Assembly (NCBI RefSeq): GCF_002198115.1
Contig: NZ_NGNR01000001.1
Coordinates: forward strand, 874,296-938,295
Direction of reading: 5' to 3'
Source of the DNA: Robiginitalea sediminis
Lineage (GTDB): Bacteria > Bacteroidota > Bacteroidia > Flavobacteriales > Flavobacteriaceae
DNA length: 64,000 nt
Positions 1-8,660 of the stretch are shown here, piece after piece. Within the stretch, counting starts at the first letter, position 1; each line of letters starts with the position of its first letter. The notes below the pieces were generated by a model, which saw nothing but the letters and a program-made list of their open reading frames with translations, was not told where the DNA came from and ran no database searches. The translations under genes and the position numbers were made by a program.

Positions 1-1
1 G

Positions 2-169
2 ATAGACCGGGACGAAGAAGGACAGATCACCTACCGGCTCTTCAGCCGGCAGCAGCGCCCGGAAGACCACCTCAGGATACTGGGGTACGACGGGGAATAT
101 GCCGAAACGGAAGAACCCCTGGTGATGCCCGAAAATGAATTGGCCAACCCTAATGCATTGAATTCATGA
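2..169 (+). CDS. speA: Arginine decarboxylase, C-terminal end (partial)
   Basis: An open frame enters from the left edge and stops at 167-169, giving 55 residues. The piece DRDEEGQITYRLFSRQQ followed by LRILGYDGE resembles the C-terminus of biosynthetic arginine decarboxylase in flavobacteria. That enzyme is PLP-dependent and converts arginine to agmatine and CO2. The stop overlaps the next ATG (ATGA), so it is translationally coupled to agmatinase, which consumes agmatine; this context is the main support. The catalytic part lies outside the window, so the family call rests on the tail and the neighbourhood. Confidence 0.7.
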   Translation: MDRDEEGQITYRLFSRQQRPEDHLRILGYDGEYAETEEPLVMPENELANPNALNS

Positions 170-1098
170 ATCCGAACAACAATTATGCGGGCATCCCGGA
201 TAGGTATGCCCAACTGGAGAAGGCCGGGGTAGTTCTGATCCCCGTACCTTACGATGGTACCAGTACCTGGGGCAAAGGTGCAGACCGAGGACCCGAGGCT
301 TTCCTGGATGCCTCTGCCAATATGGAGCTCTACGATATAGAAACCGATTCCGAAGTCTACCGCCAGGGGATTTACCTGGCGCCTCCCATCACGGAAGACA
401 GCAGCCCGGAGGCCCTGGTGGACGCCGTGCACAGCACGGTTAAGGGGTATATCAAGCGCAATAAATTCGTAACCCTTTTCGGGGGGGAGCATTCCCTTTC
501 CATCGGTTCCATCCGCGCCTTCAACGAATGCTTCGAAGACCTGACGGTCCTTCAGATAGACGCCCATGCCGACTTGCGGAAGGAGTATGAGGGCAGCGCC
601 TGTAACCACGCCTGTGCCGTACATGAGGCCGCCCAGACCACCAACCTGGTACAGGTGGGGATCCGCAGTATGGATGCCATCGAAAAGACCTATATGGACC
701 AGGAAAAGGTCTTTTTCGCCCATGAGATGGCCACGGACGATTACTGGATGGACAAGGTAATAGACCTGTTGGGAGACAACGTGTTTATCACCTTCGATCT
801 GGATGCCCTGGACCCATCCATCATGCCTTCTACCGGTACCCCTGAACCCGGGGGGCTGTTCTGGTATGAAACCCTCGAGTTCCTCAGGCGGGTCTTCGAG
901 GAGAAGAATGTGGTGGGCTTCGACCTGGTGGAACTTTGCCCCAACCCGGCCAACCGGGCCCCGGATTTTTTGGCCGCCAAGTTGTACTACAAAATGCTTA
1001 CCTATAAATTTTCCGGTGAAGAGGCCGAGGAAGACGAACCCGCAGATTCCGGATCGGTTCCGGGGCTTGCGACAAACTTCGATGACGATGACTACTAA
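166..1098 (+). CDS. speB: Agmatinase (ureohydrolase family)
   Basis: This 310-residue arginase-fold enzyme should hydrolyse agmatine to putrescine and urea in the cytoplasm. The binuclear manganese ligands are visible: GGEHS (His109), IDAHAD (Asp132, His134, Asp136) and FDLDALDP (Asp211, Asp213). The C-terminus carries an acidic extension (about residues 285-310) beyond the usual fold. The start overlaps the arginine decarboxylase stop by four bases, and the end overlaps the start of the deoxyhypusine-synthase-like gene. This makes a tight polyamine operon. Another ureohydrolase substrate such as arginine or guanidinobutyrate is possible, but the context favours agmatine. Confidence 0.88.
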   Translation: MNPNNNYAGIPDRYAQLEKAGVVLIPVPYDGTSTWGKGADRGPEAFLDASANMELYDIETDSEVYRQGIYLAPPITEDSSPEALVDAVHSTVKGYIKRNKFVTLFGGEHSLSIGSIRAFNECFEDLTVLQIDAHADLRKEYEGSACNHACAVHEAAQTTNLVQVGIRSMDAIEKTYMDQEKVFFAHEMATDDYWMDKVIDLLGDNVFITFDLDALDPSIMPSTGTPEPGGLFWYETLEFLRRVFEEKNVVGFDLVELCPNPANRAPDFLAAKLYYKMLTYKFSGEEAEEDEPADSGSVPGLATNFDDDDY

Positions 1099-2062
1099 GG
1101 GACCCATTTCCGGGTTTATTACCCATTATTACAAACACTTTAACGCCGCTGCCCTGGTTGATGCCGCCAAAGGGTACGAGGCCCAGCTGGAACAAGGTTC
1201 CAAGATGCTGGTGTCCCTGGCCGGGGCCATGAGTACAGCGGAACTCGGCAAAATCTTCGCCGAGATGATCCGCCAGGACAAGGTGCATATCATTTCCTGT
1301 ACCGGGGCCAACCTGGAGGAAGACCTCATGAACCTGGTGGCCCACAGCCACTACCGACGCGTGCCCAATTACAGGGACCTGACGCCCCAGCAGGAATGGG
1401 ATTTGCTGGAACAGGGGCTCAACCGGGTTACCGATACGTGTATCCCGGAGGAAGAAGCCTTCCGGCGATTGCAGCGCCACATCTTCGACTTGTGGAAGGA
1501 GGCCGACGACAAAGGCGAGCGGTACCTGCCGCACGAATTCATGTATAAATTGCTGTTGTCCGGGGTACTGGAACCCTATTACGAAATAGACCTGAAGGAT
1601 TCCTGGATGTATGCCGCGGCAGAAAAAAATCTCCCCATTGTTTGCCCGGGGTGGGAAGACAGTACCATGGGGAATATTTTTGCCTCCTACGTCCTGAAGG
1701 GCGAGCTGAAGGCTTCTACCATGAAGTCCGGGATCGAGTATATGACCTTCCTGGCAGACTGGTATACGGCCAATAGCGGAAAAGGCATCGGCTTTTTCCA
1801 GATTGGCGGGGGTATCGCAGGGGATTTCCCGATCTGCGTGGTTCCCATGCTCTACCAGGACATGGAGCGGACAGACACCCCGTTCTGGAGCTATTTCTGT
1901 CAGATCAGCGACAGTACCACCAGCTACGGCTCCTATTCCGGGGCCGTGCCCAACGAAAAAATCACCTGGGGCAAACTCGGGATCGACACCCCGAAATTCA
2001 TCATAGAAAGTGATGCAACCATTGTGGCTCCTTTGATTTTTGCCTATCTTTTAAACATGTAA
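1082..2062 (+). CDS. Deoxyhypusine synthase family protein
   Basis: The 326-residue protein belongs to the deoxyhypusine synthase / homospermidine synthase family (NAD-dependent aminobutyl transfer). Conserved marks are LAGAMS (46-51), ISCTGANLEED (71-81) and the active-site lysine region EKITWGKLG (Lys298), equivalent to the lysine that carries the enzyme-imine intermediate. In-frame ATGs lie at 1082 and 1088, both inside the end of agmatinase; the first is used here. Bacteria have no eIF5A, the eukaryotic protein substrate, so the acceptor is probably a small polyamine. Position after arginine decarboxylase and agmatinase supports spermidine or homospermidine formation; the exact reaction is inferred. 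Confidence 0.85.
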   Translation: MTMTTKGPISGFITHYYKHFNAAALVDAAKGYEAQLEQGSKMLVSLAGAMSTAELGKIFAEMIRQDKVHIISCTGANLEEDLMNLVAHSHYRRVPNYRDLTPQQEWDLLEQGLNRVTDTCIPEEEAFRRLQRHIFDLWKEADDKGERYLPHEFMYKLLLSGVLEPYYEIDLKDSWMYAAAEKNLPIVCPGWEDSTMGNIFASYVLKGELKASTMKSGIEYMTFLADWYTANSGKGIGFFQIGGGIAGDFPICVVPMLYQDMERTDTPFWSYFCQISDSTTSYGSYSGAVPNEKITWGKLGIDTPKFIIESDATIVAPLIFAYLLNM

Positions 2063-2063
2063 T

Positions 2064-2363
2064 ATGGATAATCTAAGGCGCGTCATAGTAGATTTTAAGA
2101 AACTTACCCCCGAGGTACTGAAGCTCCTGGTGGAGAAGTACCCGGATGGGTATGACGACGACGACATCATCACCTTCCGCAATGCGGTGGGCGAGCGCGT
2201 GGAGGCCGTCGAGGTGACCACCCCGGATACCAAATACCTGGTTAAAATCAGCGCGAAACTCGAAAAAACCATGGCCAATTACGACGAAGAGGACTACGCG
2301 GACTACGATTCCGACGACCCCGACGCCATCCCGGATATTGCCATGGATTCCGAAGAGGAATAG
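2064..2363 (+). CDS. Small acidic conserved protein
   Basis: This is a 99-residue soluble protein with no signal peptide. The first 75 residues look folded (VIVDFKKLTPEVLKLLVEKY, then a DGYDDDD stretch). The last 25 residues are almost entirely acidic (DEEDYADYDSDDPDA). The ATG lies one base after the stop of the deoxyhypusine-synthase-like gene, so it is almost certainly cotranscribed and coupled with the polyamine operon. I recognise a flavobacterial conserved type but no assigned function. An acidic tail could bind polyamines or a basic partner; this is speculation. Confidence 0.7.
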   Translation: MDNLRRVIVDFKKLTPEVLKLLVEKYPDGYDDDDIITFRNAVGERVEAVEVTTPDTKYLVKISAKLEKTMANYDEEDYADYDSDDPDAIPDIAMDSEEE

Positions 2364-2380
2364 CCTTTAAACTGCCTGCC

Positions 2381-2800
2381 ATGGAACAAGCCGCATTCCA
2401 CCTTTCCCTGCCCTGCTACAGCGTTTCCAAAACGAGGGCCTTCTATACCCAGGTGCTGGGCGCCTCACAGGGCCGCTCCGCTACAACATGGGTGGATATC
2501 GACCTGTTTGGCAACCAGATCACCTTTATCAATTCCGGGGCGTTCGAGTTCCACTACCGGTCCTACAAGTTTGAGGACGCCATCCTCCCTGCATTCCATT
2601 TCGGGGTCCTGGTGAGCGAAGCGCAGTGGAATGCCCTGAGGGAACGGTTACAGGGGCATAAGGTCCATTTTTCAGTAGACAGTCAGTTCCTGAGCCAGAA
2701 GGCAGGTTCCCACAAATCCTTTTTTGTCGAAGATCCAAATGGGTACTTCGTGGAATTCAAGCAATTTACAGAGCCCGGGGCTATTTTTGCTGCAGACTAA
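2381..2800 (+). CDS. VOC (glyoxalase/dioxygenase) superfamily protein
   Basis: This 139-residue protein has the paired beta-alpha-beta-beta-beta layout of the vicinal oxygen chelate fold. It opens with FHLSLPCYSVSKTRAFYTQVLG and has the typical C-terminal strand FFVEDPNGYFVEFKQF, whose Glu is a usual metal ligand; His6 is a candidate ligand from the first module. Members isomerise or cleave small molecules, or bind drugs. The substrate cannot be read from sequence. It follows the polyamine operon by 17 bases and precedes the RimK-like gene on the same strand. Confidence 0.75.
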   Translation: MEQAAFHLSLPCYSVSKTRAFYTQVLGASQGRSATTWVDIDLFGNQITFINSGAFEFHYRSYKFEDAILPAFHFGVLVSEAQWNALRERLQGHKVHFSVDSQFLSQKAGSHKSFFVEDPNGYFVEFKQFTEPGAIFAAD

Positions 2801-2875
2801 CCGGGCCATGAACCATGGGCAACCGCCCTTGCGGTGACGCCCGCCCAACCAGATAGTTCCAAAATTAAAACGCGA

Positions 2876-4255
2876 ATGAACAAAATCGCCGGGAGCGAGG
2901 AGTGGTGCGTATTTGAAGACCTTGGGATCCCAGCCGTTAAGGCCCGGGTCGATTCCGGGGCCAAGACCTCTTCCTTGCAAGCCAGTAATATCCGCTACTT
3001 CATGCGGCATGCCCAGGAATGGGTGCATTTTGAAATCAACCCCCTGCAGGAAAACCGGAGTATCTGTATCCCCTGCGAGGCGAGGGTGGTAGACCGCAGG
3101 GTGGTCCGGAGTTCCATCGGGATATCGGAAGAACGGCCGGTGATCCGCACCCATGTGACCCTGGGTCCGGACAAGTTCGAGATCGAACTCACCCTGGCCA
3201 GCAGGGATACCATGGAGTACCGGATGCTCCTGGGCCGGGAAGCCCTCTCCGGGCGCTACCTGGTAGACCCGTCCATCAGTTTCGGCCTGCAGGCCTTTTC
3301 CGATGCCGAGATCCGGCAGCGGTATGCGAGTTACATCAAGGACCGGGAAGGCCTGAAGATCGCGTTGCTGGCCAGCAACCCCAACCTGTATTCCAATAAA
3401 CGCATCGTGGAGGCCGCCCAGGCCCGGGGCCACGAAATCGTCTTCCTCAATGTGGAACTGGCCTATATGAAACTCGATGCCAGTGCCCCGGAAATCCGGT
3501 ACAGGGGTGGAAACATCCTGGGGGAATTCGATGCGGTAATACCGCGGATCAAGCCTGCGGTTACCTTCTATGGGTGCGCCCTGATCCGCCAGTTCGACTA
3601 TCTCGGCGTCTATTGCCTGAACTCTGCGGAGGCCATAACCCAGAGCCGGGACAAGCTCTTTGCCTCCCAGCTTTTCTCCAAACACGACATCCACATCCCC
3701 ATAACCGGCTTTGCGAAATCCCCCAACGATACCAAGGACCTGATCCGGATGGTCAACGGGGCGCCGCTAATTATCAAGCTGCTTGAGAGCACCCAGGGCA
3801 AAGGGGTAGTGCTTGCCGAAACCAACAAGGCTGCGGAAAGCGTTATTAACGCCTTTAAAAGCGTCCAGACCAATATCCTGGTGCAGGAATTCATCAAGGA
3901 GGCCAACGGCCAGGATATCCGCTGTTTTGTGGTGGATGGCAAGGTGGTCGCCGCCATGCAGCGCCAGGCCGAAAAGGGCGAATTCCGGGCCAATATCCAC
4001 CAGGGGGGCAGGGCCTCAAAGATCAAGATCACCCCGGAGGAGCGTAAACTGGCAGTTAAGGCAGCGCGTATCCTGAATCTATCCGTCGCAGGGGTCGATA
4101 TCATCCGAAGCAACCGGGGCCCCCTGTTGCTGGAAGTGAACTCTTCTCCTGGTTTGGAAGGGATCGAACAGGCTACCGGGAAGGATATTGCGGATATCAT
4201 GATCCGGGCCATCGAGCGTAAGCTCAAATTCCAGCCCGGGGAGGTCAGCCTGTAA
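2876..4255 (+). CDS. RimB-like retropepsin domain fused to RimK-like ATP-grasp ligase
   Basis: The 459-residue protein has two parts. Residues 1-150 form a retropepsin-like Zn_protease/RimB domain with the motif [13 protein letters not shown] (Asp26). Residues 160-459 form an ATP-grasp ligase of the RimK family, with [35 protein letters not shown] and the metal-binding [15 protein letters not shown]. RimK adds glutamates to ribosomal protein S6; RimB is a separate regulator in pseudomonads. A GTG 42 bases upstream keeps the frame open, but the ATG at 2876 fits the domain start better. The peptide substrate here is not proven. Confidence 0.85.
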   Translation: MNKIAGSEEWCVFEDLGIPAVKARVDSGAKTSSLQASNIRYFMRHAQEWVHFEINPLQENRSICIPCEARVVDRRVVRSSIGISEERPVIRTHVTLGPDKFEIELTLASRDTMEYRMLLGREALSGRYLVDPSISFGLQAFSDAEIRQRYASYIKDREGLKIALLASNPNLYSNKRIVEAAQARGHEIVFLNVELAYMKLDASAPEIRYRGGNILGEFDAVIPRIKPAVTFYGCALIRQFDYLGVYCLNSAEAITQSRDKLFASQLFSKHDIHIPITGFAKSPNDTKDLIRMVNGAPLIIKLLESTQGKGVVLAETNKAAESVINAFKSVQTNILVQEFIKEANGQDIRCFVVDGKVVAAMQRQAEKGEFRANIHQGGRASKIKITPEERKLAVKAARILNLSVAGVDIIRSNRGPLLLEVNSSPGLEGIEQATGKDIADIMIRAIERKLKFQPGEVSL

Positions 4256-4258
4256 GGT

Positions 4259-5206
4259 TCAGGACCGTTTTCCCAGTTCTTTGAGCATGATGGCCGTGGT
4301 TTCCTCCAGGCCGAATTGCGGCTCCCAGCCCCAATCCTCCCGGGCGGGCGTATCGTCTATGCTGCCGGGCCAACTGTCTGCAATAGCCTGGCGGTAGTCC
4401 GGCTCGTAACGGATCCGGAAGTCAGGGATATGTTTTCGGATGGCAGCGCTGAGCTGGTCCGGGGTAAAACTCATGGCCTGCAGGTTATAGGAAGAGCGCA
4501 CTTGTAGCTGTTCCGGGTTTGCCCGCATCAGGGTGATGGTCGCGCGGATGGCATCGTCCATGTACATCATGGGCAGTTCCGTGCCGGCTGAGAGGAAGCT
4601 GGTATAGGACTTGTGTTTGAGGGCATGGTGGAAGATTTCCACCGCGTAGTCTGTGGTCCCGCCCCCCGGTTCTGTTTTCCAGCTGATCAGGCCCGGGTAG
4701 CGCAGGCTGCGGACGTCCACCCCGAATTTCCGGTTGTAGTATTCACACCACCGCTCCCCGGCCTGTTTGCTGATCCCGTATACGGTGCTGGGTTCCATAA
4801 TGGTAGACTGGGGTGTCCGGTCCTTGGGGGTGTTGGGCCCGAAGACTGCAATGCTTGAGGGCCAGAAGACCTTGTCGATCATCTTTTCCTTTGCGAGTTT
4901 CAGCACGTTGAACAAGGAGGTCATATTCAGGTGCCAGGCCCGGTCCGGGAATTTTTCGGCCGTGGCGCTCAGCATGGCAGCCATCAGGTAGACTTCCTCC
5001 ACTTCGTGGTGCATGACGGCATCTTCCAGGGCGTTTGGGTCTGTGGCATCCAGGCTCTCAAACGGCCCGGAGGCCATCAATTCCTCCCCGCCCTCGCGGA
5101 TATCGCTGGCAATAACCCTCTCGCTTCCGTGAAGGTTTCTCAGGGTTAATGTCAGTTCGGTTCCGATCTGGCCGCAAGCGCCAAGGATAAGGATAGTTTT
5201 TGCCAT
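4259..5206 (-). CDS. L-threonine 3-dehydrogenase (NAD-epimerase type)
   Basis: This 315-residue extended short-chain dehydrogenase has the nucleotide-binding motif GACGQIG (9-15), catalytic Ser117/Ser118 and Tyr143-x3-Lys147 (YGISK). The pattern of PSSIAVFGP, RTPQSTIMEPSTVYG and RYPGLISW matches the epimerase-like threonine dehydrogenases that oxidise threonine to 2-amino-3-ketobutyrate. It is convergent with the RimK-like gene, with stops four bases apart. Its start faces a lipoprotein gene across a 63-base divergent spacer. A sugar epimerase is the alternative, less likely given the threonine-dehydrogenase-like middle section. Confidence 0.85.
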   Translation of the reverse strand: MAKTILILGACGQIGTELTLTLRNLHGSERVIASDIREGGEELMASGPFESLDATDPNALEDAVMHHEVEEVYLMAAMLSATAEKFPDRAWHLNMTSLFNVLKLAKEKMIDKVFWPSSIAVFGPNTPKDRTPQSTIMEPSTVYGISKQAGERWCEYYNRKFGVDVRSLRYPGLISWKTEPGGGTTDYAVEIFHHALKHKSYTSFLSAGTELPMMYMDDAIRATITLMRANPEQLQVRSSYNLQAMSFTPDQLSAAIRKHIPDFRIRYEPDYRQAIADSWPGSIDDTPAREDWGWEPQFGLEETTAIMLKELGKRS

Positions 5207-5269
5207 AAAGGAGGGATTCTCGGCTCCGGAGTCAAAGATAACTCTTTGTAAAATTTGTACATTCGCTCT

Positions 5270-5764
5270 ATGCGTAATTCCATTGTTGCGACCGTTTTTT
5301 TTGCCCTCCTATCCGCCTGCGGGGGAGGTGGGGAAGCCCCTGCCGAAAACGCCCCTCAGGATGCGGTTCAGAGCCCGGTTACCCTCCCCGACCCTGTGCA
5401 GCTTAACCCCAATGCCCGGGCTATTGCGGAAACCTGGTCGGAATTCGGCAGCCTGGAAGCCCGCATGGACGTCCTCCTGGCCGCCGAAGGCCCCGAGCAA
5501 CTCGGACTGGAACTCGAGGAGGTACTGGCCCGTATTGTGGAAATCGAAACGGCCGCCATCCCTGCCAAATTTGAACAACCTTCGGTCCGCAGCCGGTTGA
5601 AGGTGCTGAAAACCTATCTGCTCAAAACCCAGGCAGCCCTGCATTACCGGACCGATTATGGCCCGGTGCTCGCGGAAGCGGCAGCGGCCTACAATGCGTT
5701 GCGCGACCAATTGAACCACATTGTAAACAGTAATCTGGACCCTAAACTCTTCGAAGATGACTAA
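5270..5764 (+). CDS. Small lipoprotein, unknown function
   Basis: The 164-residue protein begins with a signal peptide ending in the lipobox LLSAC (Cys17) and then a glycine-rich linker GGGG, typical of outer-membrane lipoproteins in Bacteroidota. The mature part is predominantly helical (for example LEARMDVLLAAEGPEQLG and LRDQLNHIVNSNLDP), with no motif I recognise. An in-frame TTG at 5255 exists, but the ATG at 5270 places the signal peptide at the N-terminus. The stop overlaps the next gene by eight bases, so it is coupled to the SnoaL-like protein and probably to trehalase. Confidence 0.7.
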   Translation: MRNSIVATVFFALLSACGGGGEAPAENAPQDAVQSPVTLPDPVQLNPNARAIAETWSEFGSLEARMDVLLAAEGPEQLGLELEEVLARIVEIETAAIPAKFEQPSVRSRLKVLKTYLLKTQAALHYRTDYGPVLAEAAAAYNALRDQLNHIVNSNLDPKLFEDD

Positions 5765-6263
5765 AGCAGCTGCGCTGGTGGCGCTGTTCCTTTCCCTGAC
5801 GCTACACGCCCAAACCCCGGAGAAGACAGCCATTGACCAACTCCTGACCCAATGGCACCAGGCGGCCGCCGATGCCGATTTCCAGGGCTATTTCGGCTTA
5901 ATGGCCCCCAATTCTGTTTTCATTGGAACCGATGCCTCCGAGAATTGGGACAAGGATGCCTTTATGTCCTTTTCCAAACCCTATTTCGACCAGGGACGCG
6001 CCTGGTCTTTCAGGGCGGTCCAACGCAATATCTACCTTTCGGAATCCGGCCAGGTGGCGTGGTTCGATGAATTGCTCGATACCTGGATGCAACTCTGCCG
6101 GGGCTCCGGGGTTGCTGTGAAAACCGAGGACGGGTGGCGCATCGCGCACTATGTGCTTTCCATGACCATGCCCAATGAGGAGGTAGACGGCGCCGTTGCC
6201 CTCAAACGTGAAAAAGACAGCCTCACCCTTCGGTCCCTCACCGGGCTCCAACCCAAAAACTAG
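5757..6263 (+). CDS. Exported SnoaL-like (NTF2-fold) protein
   Basis: The 168-residue product has a cleavable signal peptide (LVALFLSLTLHAQ) followed by an NTF2/SnoaL-like domain: IDQLLTQWHQAAADADFQGY, VFIGTDASENWDKDAF and the C-terminal strand EDGWRIAHYVLS. Such proteins are usually ligand-binding or of unknown enzymatic role. In this branch they often carry the pattern of SnoaL_3 domains. It overlaps the lipoprotein gene upstream, and trehalase starts six bases after its stop, so the three form one transcription unit. Confidence 0.78.
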   Translation: MTKAAALVALFLSLTLHAQTPEKTAIDQLLTQWHQAAADADFQGYFGLMAPNSVFIGTDASENWDKDAFMSFSKPYFDQGRAWSFRAVQRNIYLSESGQVAWFDELLDTWMQLCRGSGVAVKTEDGWRIAHYVLSMTMPNEEVDGAVALKREKDSLTLRSLTGLQPKN

Positions 6264-6269
6264 ACCCAG

Positions 6270-7856
6270 ATGAAACGTATACAAGTCCTTTCGGTACTGG
6301 CCCTGATTGCTTTGTTGCTGACCCAGTGCCGCACCACGCCCGAAGCCCCGGCCACCCCTGTATCCTTCTATGAGACGGAGGTTTTCAAGGCTATCCAACT
6401 GGAACAGTATTTTGCAGACTCCAAAACCTTTGTGGACCTGTTGCGTGACCGGCCGGCCTCTGAGCTCGAAGCCCTGTACCTGCAGCAGAAGGGCCAGCCC
6501 GGGTTCGACCTGAAAGCCTTTGTAGATGCCCACTTCTCGGCCGAGCCTTCCCAGCAGCAGGCTTTTGAAACCGATACCTCACGCACCATGCACGAGCATA
6601 TAGGCGGCATGTGGGAGGTGTTGCGCCGGGGTCCGGATATGCCCAACCCGCTGAGCTCCAGAATTGCCCTTCCAAAACCCTATGTGGTGCCCGGGGGCAG
6701 GTTCAAGGAGATTTATTACTGGGACAGTTATTTTACCATGATTGGCCTGGTTTCGGATGGGCGGGAAGACCTTGCTGTGGATATGCTGGATAACTTTGCC
6801 TACCTGATCGACACCCTTGGATTTATCCCCAATGGCACCCGGGACTATTACCTGACACGGTCCCAACCCCCGTTTTTCAGTATGATGGTAGATCTATTGT
6901 CTGAAAAGGACCCGGCAGTAGCCGAAAGGTTCCTGCCACAGATAGAGAAGGAGTATGCCTACTGGATGGAGGGCGCCGACGGGTTGCAGGCCGGGGAGGC
7001 CACCATGCGGGTGATATCCATGGGGGGCGATACATTGCTGAACCGCTACTGGGACAGCGGGACCACCCCGAGGCCGGAATCCTATGCCGAGGATTTCCAC
7101 CTGGCCTCTGGCCTCGCTTCCGAAGCGGAGAAGCAGGAGCTCTATGCCAATCTGCGGGCGGCGGCCGCTTCAGGCTGGGACTTCAGCACGCGTTGGTATG
7201 AAACGGAAGGGGAATTTGCCTCCACCCAAACCACAGAACTGGCACCGGTAGACCTCAATGCCCTGATGCATTTTATGGAAATGCAACTGGCCGAGGGGTA
7301 CTTGCGCAACGGCCAGCAGGAGAAAGCGGAAAAGCTGCAGGATCGCGCCCTGAAACGGGCCGCATTTATTCGCAACCGGATGTGGGACCCCCAAACCGAA
7401 TTCTTCATGGATTATGATTTTACCGATGGGCAGTTAACCGGAGAGCTTACCCTGGCAGGGGTTTTCCCCTTGTATTTCGGGATGGCCAGCGAAGGGCAGG
7501 CTACTGCCGTCCGCGACCGGCTGATGGCCGACTTCCTGAAGCCCGGTGGGTTGCTCACTACCCTGAGGGACTCCGGGCAGCAATGGGATGCACCCAACGG
7601 GTGGGCACCACTGCAATGGATGGCTGTCAGGGGCCTGCAACGCTTCGACTTCGAACAGGAAGCCCAGCAGATTATGCAGCAATGGCTCCGACTAAACCGA
7701 AAAGTTTACGGGGATACCGGCAAGATGATGGAAAAATACAACGTTGCCGATACCACCCTGCTTTCCGGCGGTGGGGAGTACCCAACCCAGGATGGGTTCG
7801 GATGGAGCAACGGGGTAGCCCTCGGGTTCCGGGAACTGCTGGAAGGCCCGCAGTAG
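6270..7856 (+). CDS. Trehalase (GH37), exported lipoprotein
   Basis: The 528-residue protein hydrolyses trehalose to two glucoses. Both trehalase signatures are present: PGGRFKEIYYWDSY at 141-154 and QQWDAPNGWAPLQW near 437-450. The catalytic-acid region GWDFSTRW lies near residue 301. The N-terminus is hydrophobic and ends in LLLTQC, a loose lipobox (Cys20), so the enzyme is probably periplasmic or surface-anchored. It is the last gene of the operon with the lipoprotein and SnoaL-like protein and is convergent with a TPR gene seven bases away. Location suggests use of external trehalose. Confidence 0.92.
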   Translation: MKRIQVLSVLALIALLLTQCRTTPEAPATPVSFYETEVFKAIQLEQYFADSKTFVDLLRDRPASELEALYLQQKGQPGFDLKAFVDAHFSAEPSQQQAFETDTSRTMHEHIGGMWEVLRRGPDMPNPLSSRIALPKPYVVPGGRFKEIYYWDSYFTMIGLVSDGREDLAVDMLDNFAYLIDTLGFIPNGTRDYYLTRSQPPFFSMMVDLLSEKDPAVAERFLPQIEKEYAYWMEGADGLQAGEATMRVISMGGDTLLNRYWDSGTTPRPESYAEDFHLASGLASEAEKQELYANLRAAAASGWDFSTRWYETEGEFASTQTTELAPVDLNALMHFMEMQLAEGYLRNGQQEKAEKLQDRALKRAAFIRNRMWDPQTEFFMDYDFTDGQLTGELTLAGVFPLYFGMASEGQATAVRDRLMADFLKPGGLLTTLRDSGQQWDAPNGWAPLQWMAVRGLQRFDFEQEAQQIMQQWLRLNRKVYGDTGKMMEKYNVADTTLLSGGGEYPTQDGFGWSNGVALGFRELLEGPQ

Positions 7857-7863
7857 CCCGGGT

Positions 7864-8568
7864 TTAATCCTGGTTCTCTGTGGCTTGCCCTTTTCGGGAC
7901 TCCAGGGCCTGCTTGCTCAGGCTGGCCAGGTTGAAATTCGGGTCCAGGGCAAGGGCTTCGTCAAAGCTCGCAATAGCCTTGTCGATATTATTCTTATTCA
8001 TGTTGTACTGGGCCAGACCCCTGAGGTGTATAAACGCTGCCTTTAGCGATACCTCATAAGGTTGTTGGCGCTCGTAAAACGCGTATTTCATTTCCGGGGT
8101 GGCATTGGCCACGCCATATTCGATATCCGTCAGGGCCCCTGCATTCTCCCCGACCTGGATTTTCAGGTCGGCGATCTCATAGGCCAGGTACGGGTTCGGG
8201 TTGCGCTTGAACATTTCCTGAAAGTGTAGCAGGGCCCGGTTGGGCTGCTCCAGGGCCTTTAACGCCAGGGCTTTTACCTGCAGGGCTATATCCGAATCAT
8301 TACCATTGAATTCCACCCCGACAAGGTTCAGGGCTTGCATATACTGTTCGTTGTTGGCATACACATACGCCAGGGTATCCCTGCGGGCTACGGAGGGATC
8401 CAATACATTCAGGTGGGTGAGGGCATTGATGACCCCTCGGACATCCCCTTGCTTTTTCATTTGCAGGTAATAGGCCTCGTAATGGGCCTTCAGGCCATCC
8501 TGGGCCTGCAGTTGCGAACCGGCGACCAGGGTCATTACCAGCGCCAAAGTGAATCGTTTCATCGTCAT
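7864..8568 (-). CDS. Exported TPR-repeat protein
   Basis: The 234-residue protein begins with a signal peptide (FTLALVMTLVAGSQLQAQ) and then carries tetratricopeptide-like helices, clearest near AIASFDEALALDPNFNLASL at the C-terminus and ALLHFQEMFKRNPNPYLAYE in the middle. TPR proteins act as scaffolds. No enzyme motif is seen. A promoter with a TTG box and TAGTTTTG lies just upstream. ATGs at residues 1 and 3 are both possible starts. Confidence 0.75.
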   Translation of the reverse strand: MTMKRFTLALVMTLVAGSQLQAQDGLKAHYEAYYLQMKKQGDVRGVINALTHLNVLDPSVARRDTLAYVYANNEQYMQALNLVGVEFNGNDSDIALQVKALALKALEQPNRALLHFQEMFKRNPNPYLAYEIADLKIQVGENAGALTDIEYGVANATPEMKYAFYERQQPYEVSLKAAFIHLRGLAQYNMNKNNIDKAIASFDEALALDPNFNLASLSKQALESRKGQATENQD

Positions 8569-8584
8569 ATCATTGGTAGGAGGG

Positions 8585-8616
8585 CAAAACTACGGTATTT
8601 TTCCGATTCCAGACAA
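8585..8616 (-). promoter_or_regulatory. Bacteroidota-type promoter of the TPR gene
   Basis: Read on the minus strand, TTG (8614-8616) is followed after 21 bases by TAGTTTTG (8585-8592). This matches the -33 TTG / -7 TAnnTTTG consensus of the primary sigma factor in Bacteroidota. The TPR start codon is 17 bases further on. Confidence 0.6.
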
Positions 8617-8660
8617 CGGTAACAGGTTTGCCCTGCGGAATTTACAAAGGCCCCAGGGGC

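Noticed and set aside
31-1107. 358-codon minus-strand frame opposite agmatinase
   Set aside because: Agmatinase has all metal ligands, and the opposite frame shows no motif.
5207-5269. Promoter boxes in the divergent spacer between the threonine dehydrogenase and lipoprotein genes
   Set aside because: TAAAATTTG has three bases instead of two between TA and TTTG, and no -33 box fits.
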